A stretch of 9,299 nt of DNA from contig JAISBQ010000376.1 of NCBI GenBank assembly GCA_031266115.1, positions 1 to 9,299 on the forward strand, read 5' to 3'. Of this stretch, positions 1-7,300 are shown one piece after another. The translations under genes and the position numbers were made by a program. A model generated the notes under the pieces. That model was not told the DNA's origin. It was given only the letters and a program-made list of their open reading frames with translations, and did no database searches. Numbering within the stretch: position 1 is the stretch's first letter; each line of letters opens with the position of its first letter. The DNA comes from Bifidobacteriaceae bacterium. GTDB taxonomy: Bacteria; Actinomycetota; Actinomycetes; Actinomycetales; WQXJ01.

Positions 1-316
1 CTGTGTTGACCCCCACCTTGTCTGCCCCGGCGCGAAGGAGCCGGTCCACATCCTCGACCGACCTGACACCGCCGCCCACGGTCAGGGGCACAAACACCTC
101 GTCCGCCGCACGGCCAACCACCTCGATCATGGTTCCGCGCCCCGCCGCCGAGGCCGAAACGTCGAGAAACGTCACCTCGTCGGCTCCCTCGGCGTCATAG
201 CGCCGCGCCAACTCCACCGGGTCTCCCGCATCGCGCAAGTTGACGAAGTTCACGCCCTTGACCACCCGCCCGTCCGATACGTCCAAGCAGGGAATCACTC
301 GAATCGCCACGGTCAT
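1..316 (-). CDS. hisF: Imidazole glycerol phosphate synthase subunit HisF, N-terminal 105 residues (partial)
   Basis: HisF is the cyclase half of the HisF-HisH synthase. It uses ammonia from HisH to convert PRFAR into imidazole glycerol phosphate and AICAR in cytoplasmic histidine biosynthesis. The visible protein begins MTVAIRVIPCLDVSDGRVVK and continues through GVNFVNLRDAGDP, VTFLDVSAS and LTVGGGVRSVEDV to GADKVGVNT, the first half of the (beta-alpha)8 barrel. Asp12 in CLDV matches the catalytic Asp11 of Thermotoga HisF. The family is about 255 residues, so roughly 150 lie beyond the left edge. The start at 316 is chosen because MTVAIRVIPCLDV matches the family N-terminus and a GGGGG stretch lies seven bases upstream; an in-frame ATG at 322 would add Met-Ala but is too close to that site. 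Its ATG overlaps the stop of a duplicated mini-ORF (ATGA), so it is probably translated by coupling with the proteasome operon. Confidence 0.95.
   Translation of the reverse strand, partial: MTVAIRVIPCLDVSDGRVVKGVNFVNLRDAGDPVELARRYDAEGADEVTFLDVSASAAGRGTMIEVVGRAADEVFVPLTVGGGVRSVEDVDRLLRAGADKVGVNT
294..316 (-). repeat. Direct repeat copy A, the real hisF start
   Basis: This 23-base stretch matches positions 359-381 at 22 of 23 bases; the core at 299-316 is an exact 18-base match. The copies are offset by 65 bases, which is not a multiple of three, so the second copy is out of frame with hisF. Confidence 0.9.
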
Positions 317-381
317 AGCCATACCCCCGGCCCTCGCCCGCACCCCCGAGAGCACACCATCATTCGAATCGCCACGGTCAT
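313..381 (-). CDS. 22-codon mini-ORF carrying a duplicated hisF start
   Basis: This short frame sits between pafA and hisF. Its ATG overlaps the pafA stop (ATGA, 378-381) and its TGA overlaps the hisF ATG (ATGA, 313-316). It encodes 22 residues beginning MTVAIRMM; the first six are identical to the HisF N-terminus, after which the peptide is low-complexity and rich in Gly, Arg and Cys. A strong GGAGG (388-392) lies six bases upstream inside the pafA tail, better than the site before hisF itself. Inference: this may be the ancestral hisF start, displaced by a 65-base insertion or duplication, now acting as a coupling leader. It is unlikely to have its own biochemical function, and its translation is not shown. 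Confidence 0.45.
   Translation of the reverse strand: MTVAIRMMVCSRGCGRGPGVWL
359..381 (-). repeat. Direct repeat copy B, duplicated hisF start at the pafA stop
   Basis: This is the second copy of the hisF 5' end (one mismatch in 23 bases, exact over 364-381). The 42 bases between the copies (317-358) are G-rich on the minus strand and supply the GGGGG that precedes the hisF start in use. Confidence 0.9.
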
Positions 382-1808
382 GCTCGTCCTCCCCCCAACC
401 CCGCGATCAGCGCGTCCACGCGTTCGTCCTCAGCCGCGAATGGATCCCACAGCGACACCGATCCCGGTCGCGGCTCGCCCACCTTGAGGTGGACCCAATC
501 CACCGCGTAGTCCACTCCCGCCGCGCGAGCCGCCTCGATGAACCTCCCGCGCAACGCCGCCCGTGTGGTTCGGGGTGGATCGACGATGGCGCCGGTCACC
601 TCATCCTCACTCACCACCGTGACCATCGTTCCCGTCTCCTCCAACCGGCTGACCAGCCCGGAAGGCCCGATGTCGTGATAGGCGAGTTCGAGGCGCGCCA
701 CCCGGGGATCGAGCAAGGACGCTCCGCTCCTCGCCTGATATCGCTCAATGAGCCGCTTCTTGATCGCCCAGTCCACCTCGCGCTCCACGCCGGTCGAGTC
801 TCCTGACCGCAGCGCACGGACCGTGCGCCGCCACAGGTCGAGGACTCCGGCGTCGGTGGGGTGGCCGGCGCCATCGTCGGCAAGCCACGCTTCCACAGCC
901 TCGAGGTAGGCCTCCACGATGTCCACGCCTTCCACCTCGCGGCCGTCCTCCAGTGGGACGCTCCCGCCGCCGCCCATGGCGTGGGAGATGGTGCGGATCG
1001 CGTGAACCGGACTGGCCAGCGGCATGGCGGGCAGGGGCGCACCGGCTTCGATCAGGCGCAACACCAGGTCCGTGGATCCCACCTTGAGCAGCGTGGTGGC
1101 CTGGCAGATCGCCGAATCCCCGACGATGACGTGCAGGCGCCTATACAACGCGCCGTCGGCGTGGGCCTCGTCACGGGTATTGATCATGGGACGCGACCGA
1201 GTGGTGGCCGAGGAGACGGCGTCGGCCATGTGGTCGGCGCGCTGAGAGTAGACGTACCGGGCGCCGCGGGGTGAGACCAGCACGTGGCCGGCCCCAACCA
1301 ACACCTGGCGTGCGACGAGGAACGGGATGAGGGCGCGGTGCAACGTTGGGATGTCCGTGGAGCGACGGACCAAGTAGTTCTCGTGGCAGCCGTACGAATG
1401 ACCGTGAGCATCAAGATTGTTCTTGAACAGGTGCAACGCGCCGGGCACACCGCCAGCGCCCAACCGCTGCTCCGTGGTGAGCGCCATCTGGGCGAGGATG
1501 CGGACGCCAGCAACGTCCTGGGCGATGAGACCGGTCAGGGTGTCGCATTCGGCTGTCGCGTATTCGGGATGGGAACCGACATCGAGGTAAAGCCGCGCGG
1601 CGTTGGCGAGAAATACGTTGGAACTGCGTCCCCACGCGACGATGTCCGCGAACAGCTCCCGTGCGGCCTCTTCGGGACTCAGGGTTCCCCCGGCCCAGGT
1701 CAGACCGAATTCGGTTTCCAGGCCGACAATGCGCCGCGTAGCGAGCGTGGGGCCGGAGGCGGGCGACGGCGCTGACGGCTCGGCGGGTGCGGGCGGTGCG
1801 ACGGTCAC
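378..1808 (-). CDS. pafA: Pup–protein ligase PafA
   Basis: PafA uses ATP to activate the C-terminal glutamate of Pup and joins it to substrate lysines, marking proteins for the Mpa-proteasome. The 476-residue product has the carboxylate-amine ligase motifs: GLETEFG (29-35), RLYLDVGSHPEYATAECD with the expected catalytic Asp76, KNNLDAHGHSYGCHENYLV, TTRSRPMINTRDEAHAD, YRRLHVIVGD, LAYHDI, and C-terminal VDWVHLK and DPFAAEDERVDALI. The C-terminal match and the lack of the extra Dop loop favour PafA over the homologous deamidase Dop. The start is the GTG at 1808, overlapping the prcA stop (GTGA). A longer frame up to 1889 exists but would run well into prcA. This start gives a Pro/Ala-rich N-terminal tail about 22 residues longer than Mycobacterium PafA. 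Confidence 0.95.
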   Translation of the reverse strand: MTVAPPAPAEPSAPSPASGPTLATRRIVGLETEFGLTWAGGTLSPEEAARELFADIVAWGRSSNVFLANAARLYLDVGSHPEYATAECDTLTGLIAQDVAGVRILAQMALTTEQRLGAGGVPGALHLFKNNLDAHGHSYGCHENYLVRRSTDIPTLHRALIPFLVARQVLVGAGHVLVSPRGARYVYSQRADHMADAVSSATTRSRPMINTRDEAHADGALYRRLHVIVGDSAICQATTLLKVGSTDLVLRLIEAGAPLPAMPLASPVHAIRTISHAMGGGGSVPLEDGREVEGVDIVEAYLEAVEAWLADDGAGHPTDAGVLDLWRRTVRALRSGDSTGVEREVDWAIKKRLIERYQARSGASLLDPRVARLELAYHDIGPSGLVSRLEETGTMVTVVSEDEVTGAIVDPPRTTRAALRGRFIEAARAAGVDYAVDWVHLKVGEPRPGSVSLWDPFAAEDERVDALIAGLGGGRA

Positions 1809-2557
1809 TCGACCGCCAACTCGACCATCTGGCTGGAGGTGAGGCGGCGGAACGACCGGCGCGTGGCGGTCCGGTCCAGCAGGGCACACTCAAGGGTGGA
1901 ATAGGCACCGGACTCGGGAGCAAGGGAACGGGATGTGCCGGGGGCCGCGGCGTCATCGTTGGCGAAATCGGGCGCGGGAACGAGGGTATTGGCGATAGCG
2001 CGCAACGCCGTCGCGAGGGGCGGTGGCGCACTGTCCGGCGCCGCATGGACGCCGGCCGCGTGGAGTCCCGCCGTGACCTCGCTCGCATGGCCCCCGATCA
2101 CCACGAGCGCTTCACCATCTTGAACCGACCCGTCGAATCCGATGCGGAACACGCGGTCCGCCCCCGGGACGTCGCCCACCTCGGCGAGAGCGAGTTCCAC
2201 TTCGAACGGCTTGGGGTGACCCGTAAAGACCTCGCCGAGCGTCTCGGCGTACGCGCCGGCCAAGCCTCGTGCATCCACATCCACCCTGTCATAGGCGTAG
2301 CCACGCAGGTCGGCATAGCGAACGCCGGCGCGGCGGAGAGCCTCGAACTCGTTGTACTTGCCGACGCCGGCGAACGCGATCCGGTCATACAGCTCAGCGA
2401 TCTTATGCAGCGACCGGGAGGGGTTGACCGTCGCGAGCACCATGCCCTCGGCGGCGCTGAGCACCACGACGGCGCGTCCGCGGGCCACACCGGCGCGCGC
2501 AAAGTCCGAGCGGTCCTTGGTCAACTGCTCGGGGGATACATAGAAGGGGATGGTCAC
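1805..2557 (-). CDS. prcA: 20S proteasome alpha subunit PrcA
   Basis: PrcA forms the two outer heptameric rings of the cytoplasmic 20S core, gates substrate entry and docks the Mpa/ARC ATPase. It has no catalytic threonine. The 250-residue protein matches actinobacterial PrcA: IPFYVSPEQ at the N-terminus, then NPSRSLHKIAELYDRIAFAG, GKYNEFEALRRAGVRYAD, RGYAYDRVDV, KPFEVELALAEVG and RIGFDGS. The C-terminus ends MVELAVE after a variable Ala/Pro-rich stretch, as is common in this family. The GTG at 2557 is chosen because it gives the typical short N-terminus and overlaps the prcB stop as GTGA; the frame extends upstream to 2674 but would lie inside prcB. It is co-translated with prcB before it and pafA after it. 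Confidence 0.96.
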   Translation of the reverse strand: MTIPFYVSPEQLTKDRSDFARAGVARGRAVVVLSAAEGMVLATVNPSRSLHKIAELYDRIAFAGVGKYNEFEALRRAGVRYADLRGYAYDRVDVDARGLAGAYAETLGEVFTGHPKPFEVELALAEVGDVPGADRVFRIGFDGSVQDGEALVVIGGHASEVTAGLHAAGVHAAPDSAPPPLATALRAIANTLVPAPDFANDDAAAPGTSRSLAPESGAYSTLECALLDRTATRRSFRRLTSSQMVELAVE

Positions 2558-3369
2558 GGGGACTCCACCATGTGCGTGCGACGTTCGGCGAAGATCTGGG
2601 CAACGGTTTCGGCCAGGACGGGATCGGGGACGCGGCGGTACCCGTCGCGGTCCACCTCGGCGACAACCGGCCATATGGCCCGGCCGACATCCGGGCCGGC
2701 TGTCGCGGCGTCATCGTCGGCAGCATCGATGAGGGCGGCGATGGCCGTGGCGACGGCGGCGGGCGCGTCCATGCCTGTGTGCCACAGCTTCTTCAACGAC
2801 CCGCGAGCAAACACGGCACCGGAACCGACAGCATAGAACTCGCGTTCCTCGTATCTGCCGCCGGTGACATCGTAGGAAAAGATGCGGGGTGCGCCGGCCG
2901 AGCGGTCCCATCCGCCAAACACGGGAACCACAGCCAGACCCTGCATCGCCAGGCCCAAGCTCCCGCGCACCAGCGTGCCCAGCCGGTTGGCCTTGCCGTC
3001 GAGGCTCAAGGGGTTGCCCTCGATCTTTTCGTAATGCTCCAATTCCACCTGGAACAGGCGAACTAGTTCAATGGCAAGCCCGGCGGTGCCGGCCACGGCG
3101 ATGGCGGAATGAGAATCGGCGGGATAGACCTTCTCGATTTCGCGGCTCGCGATCTGGGTGCCGATGGTGGCCCGGCGATCCCCGGCCATCACCAGGCCGC
3201 CGGCATAGGTCAGGGCGACCACCGTGGTGGCCGTGGGGGGTGGGCAGATGTCGTGAGAGCCCTGCTGTGCCTCGCGCGTGAACGCCGCGGCGAGCACATC
3301 CGGCGCCACGGCCTTGGCGAAGTCGAGGAAGCTGGACCCGTCGGCGAAGTACGGCGCTGCGAGGCTCAC
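2554..3369 (-). CDS. prcB: 20S proteasome beta subunit PrcB (catalytic, with propeptide)
   Basis: PrcB forms the inner heptameric rings and holds the proteolytic sites. It is an N-terminal nucleophile hydrolase that frees its own active Thr by removing a propeptide. The 271-residue product has a 47-residue propeptide followed by TTVVALTYAGGLVMAGDRR; Thr48 becomes Thr1 of a 224-residue mature chain. Mature Asp17 (in AGDRR) and Lys33 (in IEKVY) are where the family requires them, and ELEHYEKIEG, AMQGL, AVGSG and LIDAADDDAATAGPD are also conserved. The GTG start at 3369 overlaps the pup stop (GTGA). One oddity is that the residue before the active Thr is Ala47, where the Mycobacterium PrcB and the classic pattern have Gly. 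Confidence 0.96.
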   Translation of the reverse strand: MSLAAPYFADGSSFLDFAKAVAPDVLAAAFTREAQQGSHDICPPPTATTVVALTYAGGLVMAGDRRATIGTQIASREIEKVYPADSHSAIAVAGTAGLAIELVRLFQVELEHYEKIEGNPLSLDGKANRLGTLVRGSLGLAMQGLAVVPVFGGWDRSAGAPRIFSYDVTGGRYEEREFYAVGSGAVFARGSLKKLWHTGMDAPAAVATAIAALIDAADDDAATAGPDVGRAIWPVVAEVDRDGYRRVPDPVLAETVAQIFAERRTHMVESP

Positions 3370-3548
3370 TGGCCGCCCTTCTGGACAAAGGACCTGACGA
3401 ACGCCTCGGCGTTGACTTCGAGGACGGCATCGATCTCGTCCAACAACTCGTCGATCGCCTGATCGCGCACCTGCGGGGTGGCGGTTGGTGCCGGCGTTGG
3501 GTCCTCCCGATCGCGCGGCGGAGTGGGACGGCGCTGAATCTGAGCCAT
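3366..3548 (-). CDS. pup: Prokaryotic ubiquitin-like protein Pup
   Basis: Pup is the small disordered tag attached to lysines by PafA and recognised by the coiled coils of Mpa/ARC. The 60-residue protein starts MAQIQRRPTPPRDRED, has a disordered Pro/Thr/Asp-rich N-terminal half, then the helix-forming region QAIDELLDEIDAVLEVNAEAF that binds the ATPase, and ends VRSFVQKGGQ. The terminal Gln means the tag must be deamidated to Glu by Dop before ligation, so a dop gene is expected elsewhere in the genome. The ATG at 3548 has a Shine-Dalgarno AGAAAGGT (3557-3564) eight bases upstream. The frame is open far beyond this ATG, but that extension resembles no Pup. It is the first gene of the proteasome run and overlaps prcB by four bases. 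Confidence 0.96.
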   Translation of the reverse strand: MAQIQRRPTPPRDREDPTPAPTATPQVRDQAIDELLDEIDAVLEVNAEAFVRSFVQKGGQ

Positions 3549-3556
3549 ACGTGCGG

Positions 3557-3564
3557 ACCTTTCT
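3557..3564 (-). promoter_or_regulatory. Ribosome binding site of pup
   Basis: AGAAAGGT on the minus strand lies eight bases before the pup ATG and supports the 3548 start over longer in-frame alternatives. Confidence 0.7.
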
Positions 3565-3573
3565 GTCCCCGGC

Positions 3574-3579
3574 AGTCTA
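3574..3579 (-). promoter_or_regulatory. Possible -10 element for the pup operon
   Basis: TAGACT on the minus strand fits the actinobacterial TANNNT -10 pattern and would leave a 5' leader of about 20 bases before pup. No convincing -35 hexamer stands at the usual distance, so this is only a candidate. Confidence 0.25.
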
Positions 3580-3741
3580 CGGCGAGGTGAGGCGGCTTGG
3601 TCTCCACCCGGCTTCGGATGGAGCTCCACATGGCCTGGCGATGGGGGAATTGCGTCTCGGCCCACCGAGGCCCGCGTGCGACCACTTCTGCCCGATGTGG
3701 ATGTCGGTGTGGTGTCGAGCGCGGCCTGCGCGAGTGCGGCC

Positions 3742-3798
3742 AGTGCCGAACTCGTGCCAACACGCCCGTCGGGGTGTTGTTGGCGCCAGTTTGGCACT
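3742..3798. repeat. Palindromic hairpin element, copy 1 (diverged)
   Basis: The arms 3742-3762 and 3778-3798 pair over 21 positions with one C-C mismatch and two G-T wobbles, around a 15-base loop. The left arm begins AGTGCCGAACTCGTGCCAAC, closely matching copy 2, and the loops are also alike (CCCG, TCGG and GTG in the same order), so the two are copies in the same orientation. It lies upstream of both flanking genes, so it is not their terminator. It resembles a REP-type or small non-autonomous element. Confidence 0.8.
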
Positions 3799-3876
3799 TT
3801 CCCGGATTTGACTACATTCAGGCCAAGGCTGTGACCTGGGGTGACACAAGAGCCCCGGGACGGTGTCGATCGAGGG

Positions 3877-3935
3877 CAGTGCCGAACCCGCGCCAACATA
3901 CCCGGTCGGAGTGTGTTGGCGCGGGTTCGGCACTG
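3877..3935. repeat. Palindromic hairpin element, copy 2 (perfect stem)
   Basis: The arms 3877-3898 and 3914-3935 form a perfect 22-base-pair stem with a 15-base loop. The left arm reads CAGTGCCGAACCCGCGCCAA. The perfect pairing, compared with the damaged copy 1 about 136 bases away, suggests recent arrival or selection on the structure. It could fold as DNA cruciform or RNA hairpin. Its function is unknown, and a genome-wide repeat family is likely but unproven from this window. Confidence 0.85.
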
Positions 3936-4240
3936 CGCCAGCGGCGCACCGGTGGGGCGACGATCACCCGGCACCACCACGCCCATCTCTTGGTAGTTGG
4001 CGAGTAGGCTCCTTGCGCGGGTGTGCGCCTGTTCCGCGATTCGCTGGGGATTCGCGGCCCGGCTCCACGCCCCAAGGACGGTTGCGCGAGCCTGACGCCC
4101 AGCCCAATCGGAGCGGGTGCCTGGCACTGAGTGCGGTCCAACGATGCTGCCCCTGCCGTTGGGACTGCCCGCCCCAGGCGCGTAACCCCTCCTGCGCATG
4201 TCACGTCTCGCTGTCCCCACACCGGGGGTACAGCATCTAC

Positions 4241-4248
4241 AGAAGGGA
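4241..4248 (+). promoter_or_regulatory. Ribosome binding site of the GH3-GH26 gene
   Basis: AGAAGGGA lies nine bases before the ATG at 4258 and supports that start, which also gives a well-formed signal peptide. Confidence 0.7.
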
Positions 4249-4257
4249 ACACCGCGT

Positions 4258-4383
4258 ATGTCCAGCTTGGCGCCGGGCGGCAGTGCCGCCACTCGGCGAT
4301 GTGCAATCGTTCTCGCCCTCGCGTTGGCCGTTCCACTCGGCCTCGCGAGCGCCACCATGACGATCTCCACGCCGGCTTTGGCC
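4258..4383 (+). other. Sec-type signal peptide of the glycosidase
   Basis: Residues 1-42 have a basic start (RR at 13-14), a hydrophobic run AIVLALALAVPLGLA, and a likely signal peptidase I site ALA|DD after residue 42. This marks the protein as exported. The RR lacks the rest of a Tat motif. Confidence 0.8.
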
Positions 4384-7300
4384 GACGACCCACTCCCGTA
4401 CCTCGACGATTCCGGCCGCTACACCTTCGAAGAGCGCGCTGCCGATCTCGTCTCACGCATGACCAGGGCGGAGAAGCTCCCCCAGTTCAAGGCCGAACGG
4501 CAGTACCAGAATGCCAGCCTGACCAACAACAACGGCATCGCCCCGGCGATCCCGCGCCTGGGCGTGCAGGCCTACAACTGGTGGAACGAGGCCCTGCACG
4601 GCATCGCCCGCGCCCACGGCAACTCCACCAACCCGGCGCAACAGCTCATCAATGGCGGCGAGGCTACCGAGTTTCCGACGGGCCTCGGTGTCGCCGCGAC
4701 CTGGAACCGCGACCTTGTGCGGGTCGGCATGGCGGCCGCCTCGGACGAGGCACGGGCCATGAACAACCACACCGACACGGTGGCGCCCGCGGCCAAGCAC
4801 AAGGGGTTGACGTACTGGTCCCCCACCATCAACCTCAACCGCGACCCCCGATGGGGCCGGGCCGAGGAATCCTACGGCGAGGATCCGTACCTGACCGGGC
4901 AGATCGGCGGCCAATTCACCATTGGCATGCAGGGCACCGATTCCACCTATCTCAAGACGGCGGTCACCCCCAAGCACTACCTGGCCAACAACTCTGAGAC
5001 CAACCGCCACATCGGCTCATCCGATCTCACCGAATCCGAGTTGCGCGAGTACTACACGGCCGCCTTCGCGACCGTGATGGGCGAGTACGGCGCCAAGTCG
5101 ATGATGACGGCGTACAACCGCGCGAACGGGGTCCCCATGTCTGCGAGCCGCGAGTTCATCGAGACCCTGACCCGGCGAACTTGGGGGTTCGACGGCGTGG
5201 TCACCTCCGATTGCGGAGCGATCAACGATGTCTACCGCAACAACAACTACCGCTGGACACCACGCGAATCCGATCACTTCGTCACTCAGCAAGAGGCCGT
5301 GTCCTACACACTCAAGGCCGGTACCGAGCTGGACTGCATGGACAACGCCTACCCCAACACCACTCAAGGCCTTGAGCCCGCCTATCGCAACGGCTTCGTC
5401 ACCGAAGAAGACATCGACGTGGCGTTGACCCGTGCGTTCAAGGTTCGCATGGAGTTCGGTGAATTCGACTCTCCCGACAAGGTCCCGTGGACCGGGGCGG
5501 ATTACACCCTTGACACCCAGATCTCGGCCCCCGACCACCTCGCTGCATCCCGCCAGATGTCGGACGAGGCCGTGGTGATGCTCAAGAACGACCGGCCCGA
5601 GGCCTCGCCCACCCCGTTGCTCCCTCTGAGTGCCGCCAGCGCCCGGGACATCGTGGTGGTCGGACCGATGGCCACCTACGAGGTCCACGGCGACTACTCC
5701 CCGTCCGCGACCAAGGAGCACTTCACACCGTTGCAGGGCCTGCAGGAGGCCGCTGACGCCACCGGCGCCACGCTCACCTACATCCCCGGAATCAACGGTG
5801 TGGCCAACACCGACTGGCGGCGGCGCAAGCCCAACCTCGGACGTTCCAATGTCGTTGCCCGGTACCTCAACGCCGGTGGCCAGGAGATCGGACGCGTGAC
5901 GTCGGTCGAACTCCAGGCGAGCGGAGACTTCGACGGGTGGCAAGGGTCGAGCGGCAACGCAGGAACCTTCTCCACACGCGGCGCCTGGGGGGCTTCCTTT
6001 GGCACCCCGCTCCAGGTCACCAACCCCGGGACCACCTCCATCGACGACATCGCCCGCGTCCAGTATCAGTTTGCCAATACCGGTACGGGCGATCTGCTGC
6101 CGAACAGCCGCTTCGACATCCACCTGAACTCCCGCACCGGCCCGATCATTGCCCAGATCCCGCTGGGAACATCGATCACGAACAACAACTACGCGGCCCT
6201 GAGCTTCGACGTGGCGACCGCGCTGCCCGACGGGCTGACTCCGGACATGCGGCTGTACGCGGTGTGGCGCACCGACTACTACCAGCCAACGTTCACCCCT
6301 GCCCAAGAGGCTCAGGTGGCAGCGGCCGACGTGGTCATCGCCGTCACCGGGACCATCGCGATGTCGGGTGGCGAAGGCATCACAGCCACGGTCCCGTGGG
6401 TGACCAACAACCCCACGGACTCGGCCGAAGAGGAAGACCGTTCCAACCTCGACCTTCCCCGCGGACAAGACCTGCTCATCCAGCACGTGGCCGCGCTCAA
6501 CCCGCGGACGGTCGCGTGGATCCAGGCCGTTGGCCAGATCAACGTCGAGCCTTTCAAGGACGATGTCGCTGCCCTGTTCTGGTCCACCTACAACGGTATG
6601 TACCAGGGTCACGCTCTAGGCGACATCCTGTGGGGCAAGGCCAACCCCTCGGCGAAGCTGCCGATGACGTACTACACGGACATCGACGACCTGCCGAACG
6701 CCAAGGACTACACGCTCACCCCGACCGGCGGCCGTCCCGGACGCACCTACCAGTACTTCACGGGTGATGTCTCTTATCCGTTCGGCTACGGACTGTCCTA
6801 CTCCTCGTTCGAATACTCGAATCTTCGCCTCTCGGCCACGTCTGTCGATGTCGATGACACGATCACCGCGACCGTGGACGTGCGCAACACCTCAAGCCGC
6901 GATGGCCAAGAGGTGGTCCAGCTCTACGTCACCTCCCCGAACGCCGCCGATCCGCTACGCCCGGACCAGCAGCTCAAGGGCTTCGAGAAGATCTCGATCA
7001 AGGCGGGGACGCTCAAGCAGGTCTCCATCCAACTCAAGGCCTCGGACCTGTGGTTCTGGGACGATGACGCAGACAAGCGTTCCTATGACCTGGGCGCATG
7101 GACGCTGAGGGTCGCTCCGTCAAGCGATCCCACCGTGGGCGTCTCAGCACCCTTCACGGTGACCGGCGCCCTAGATCCCGAACTCGATGTGGTGGCCGCT
7201 GTCCCGGACGGTGTGGTGCTCAACACCCAGGTGCCTGGCAACGTCATCCACGCGAACCTGTCTGCCACGCGCACCGACCAGTCGTTCTACAACTTGGCAG

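Larger units (their letters stand above)
3549..4257. other. Divergent intergenic region between pup and the GH3-GH26 gene
   Basis: This 709-base gap separates the minus-strand proteasome operon from the plus-strand glycosidase gene. It contains two related hairpin elements (3742-3798 and 3877-3935), the pup ribosome binding site and possible -10, and the ribosome binding site of the glycosidase gene. Minus-strand frames are open here, as is common in GC-rich DNA, but I recognise no protein family, tRNA or riboswitch. No convincing promoter for the glycosidase gene was seen. Confidence 0.7.

Noticed and set aside
378..1808. Assignment of the ligase gene as dop
   Set aside because: PafA and Dop are homologous, but the GLETEFG start, the DPFAAEDERVDALI end and the lack of the Dop-specific loop after the first motif favour PafA, as does its place after prcA.
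1787..2836. 349-codon plus-strand frame opposite prcA and prcB
   Set aside because: It is antisense to clearly conserved proteasome genes and has no domain of its own.
4124..4134. Short palindrome GCACTGAGTGC upstream of the glycosidase as a LacI-type operator
   Set aside because: It is only 11 bases, with no extension of symmetry and no promoter nearby to place it. It could easily arise by chance.
4000..4257. Search for a standard promoter upstream of the glycosidase gene
   Set aside because: TAGGCT at 4005-4010 fits a -10 pattern, but no -35 stands at proper spacing and it would leave a leader of about 240 bases, so it is not reported as a feature.
3366..4370. Long minus-strand frame ending with pup (334 codons)
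   Set aside because: Only the last 60 residues are a real protein (Pup). The rest runs through the hairpin repeats and intergenic DNA, and the ATG at 3548 has a good ribosome binding site.
4131..4997. 288-codon plus-strand frame overlapping the start of the glycosidase
   Set aside because: It is Arg/Pro-rich and out of frame with the signal peptide and GH3 motifs, which define the true frame from 4258.
5017..6612. 531-codon minus-strand frame opposite the GH3 domain
   Set aside because: It is antisense to well-supported GH3 coding sequence, rich in Val/Gly/Arg, and shows no recognisable motif. It is a typical GC-rich shadow.
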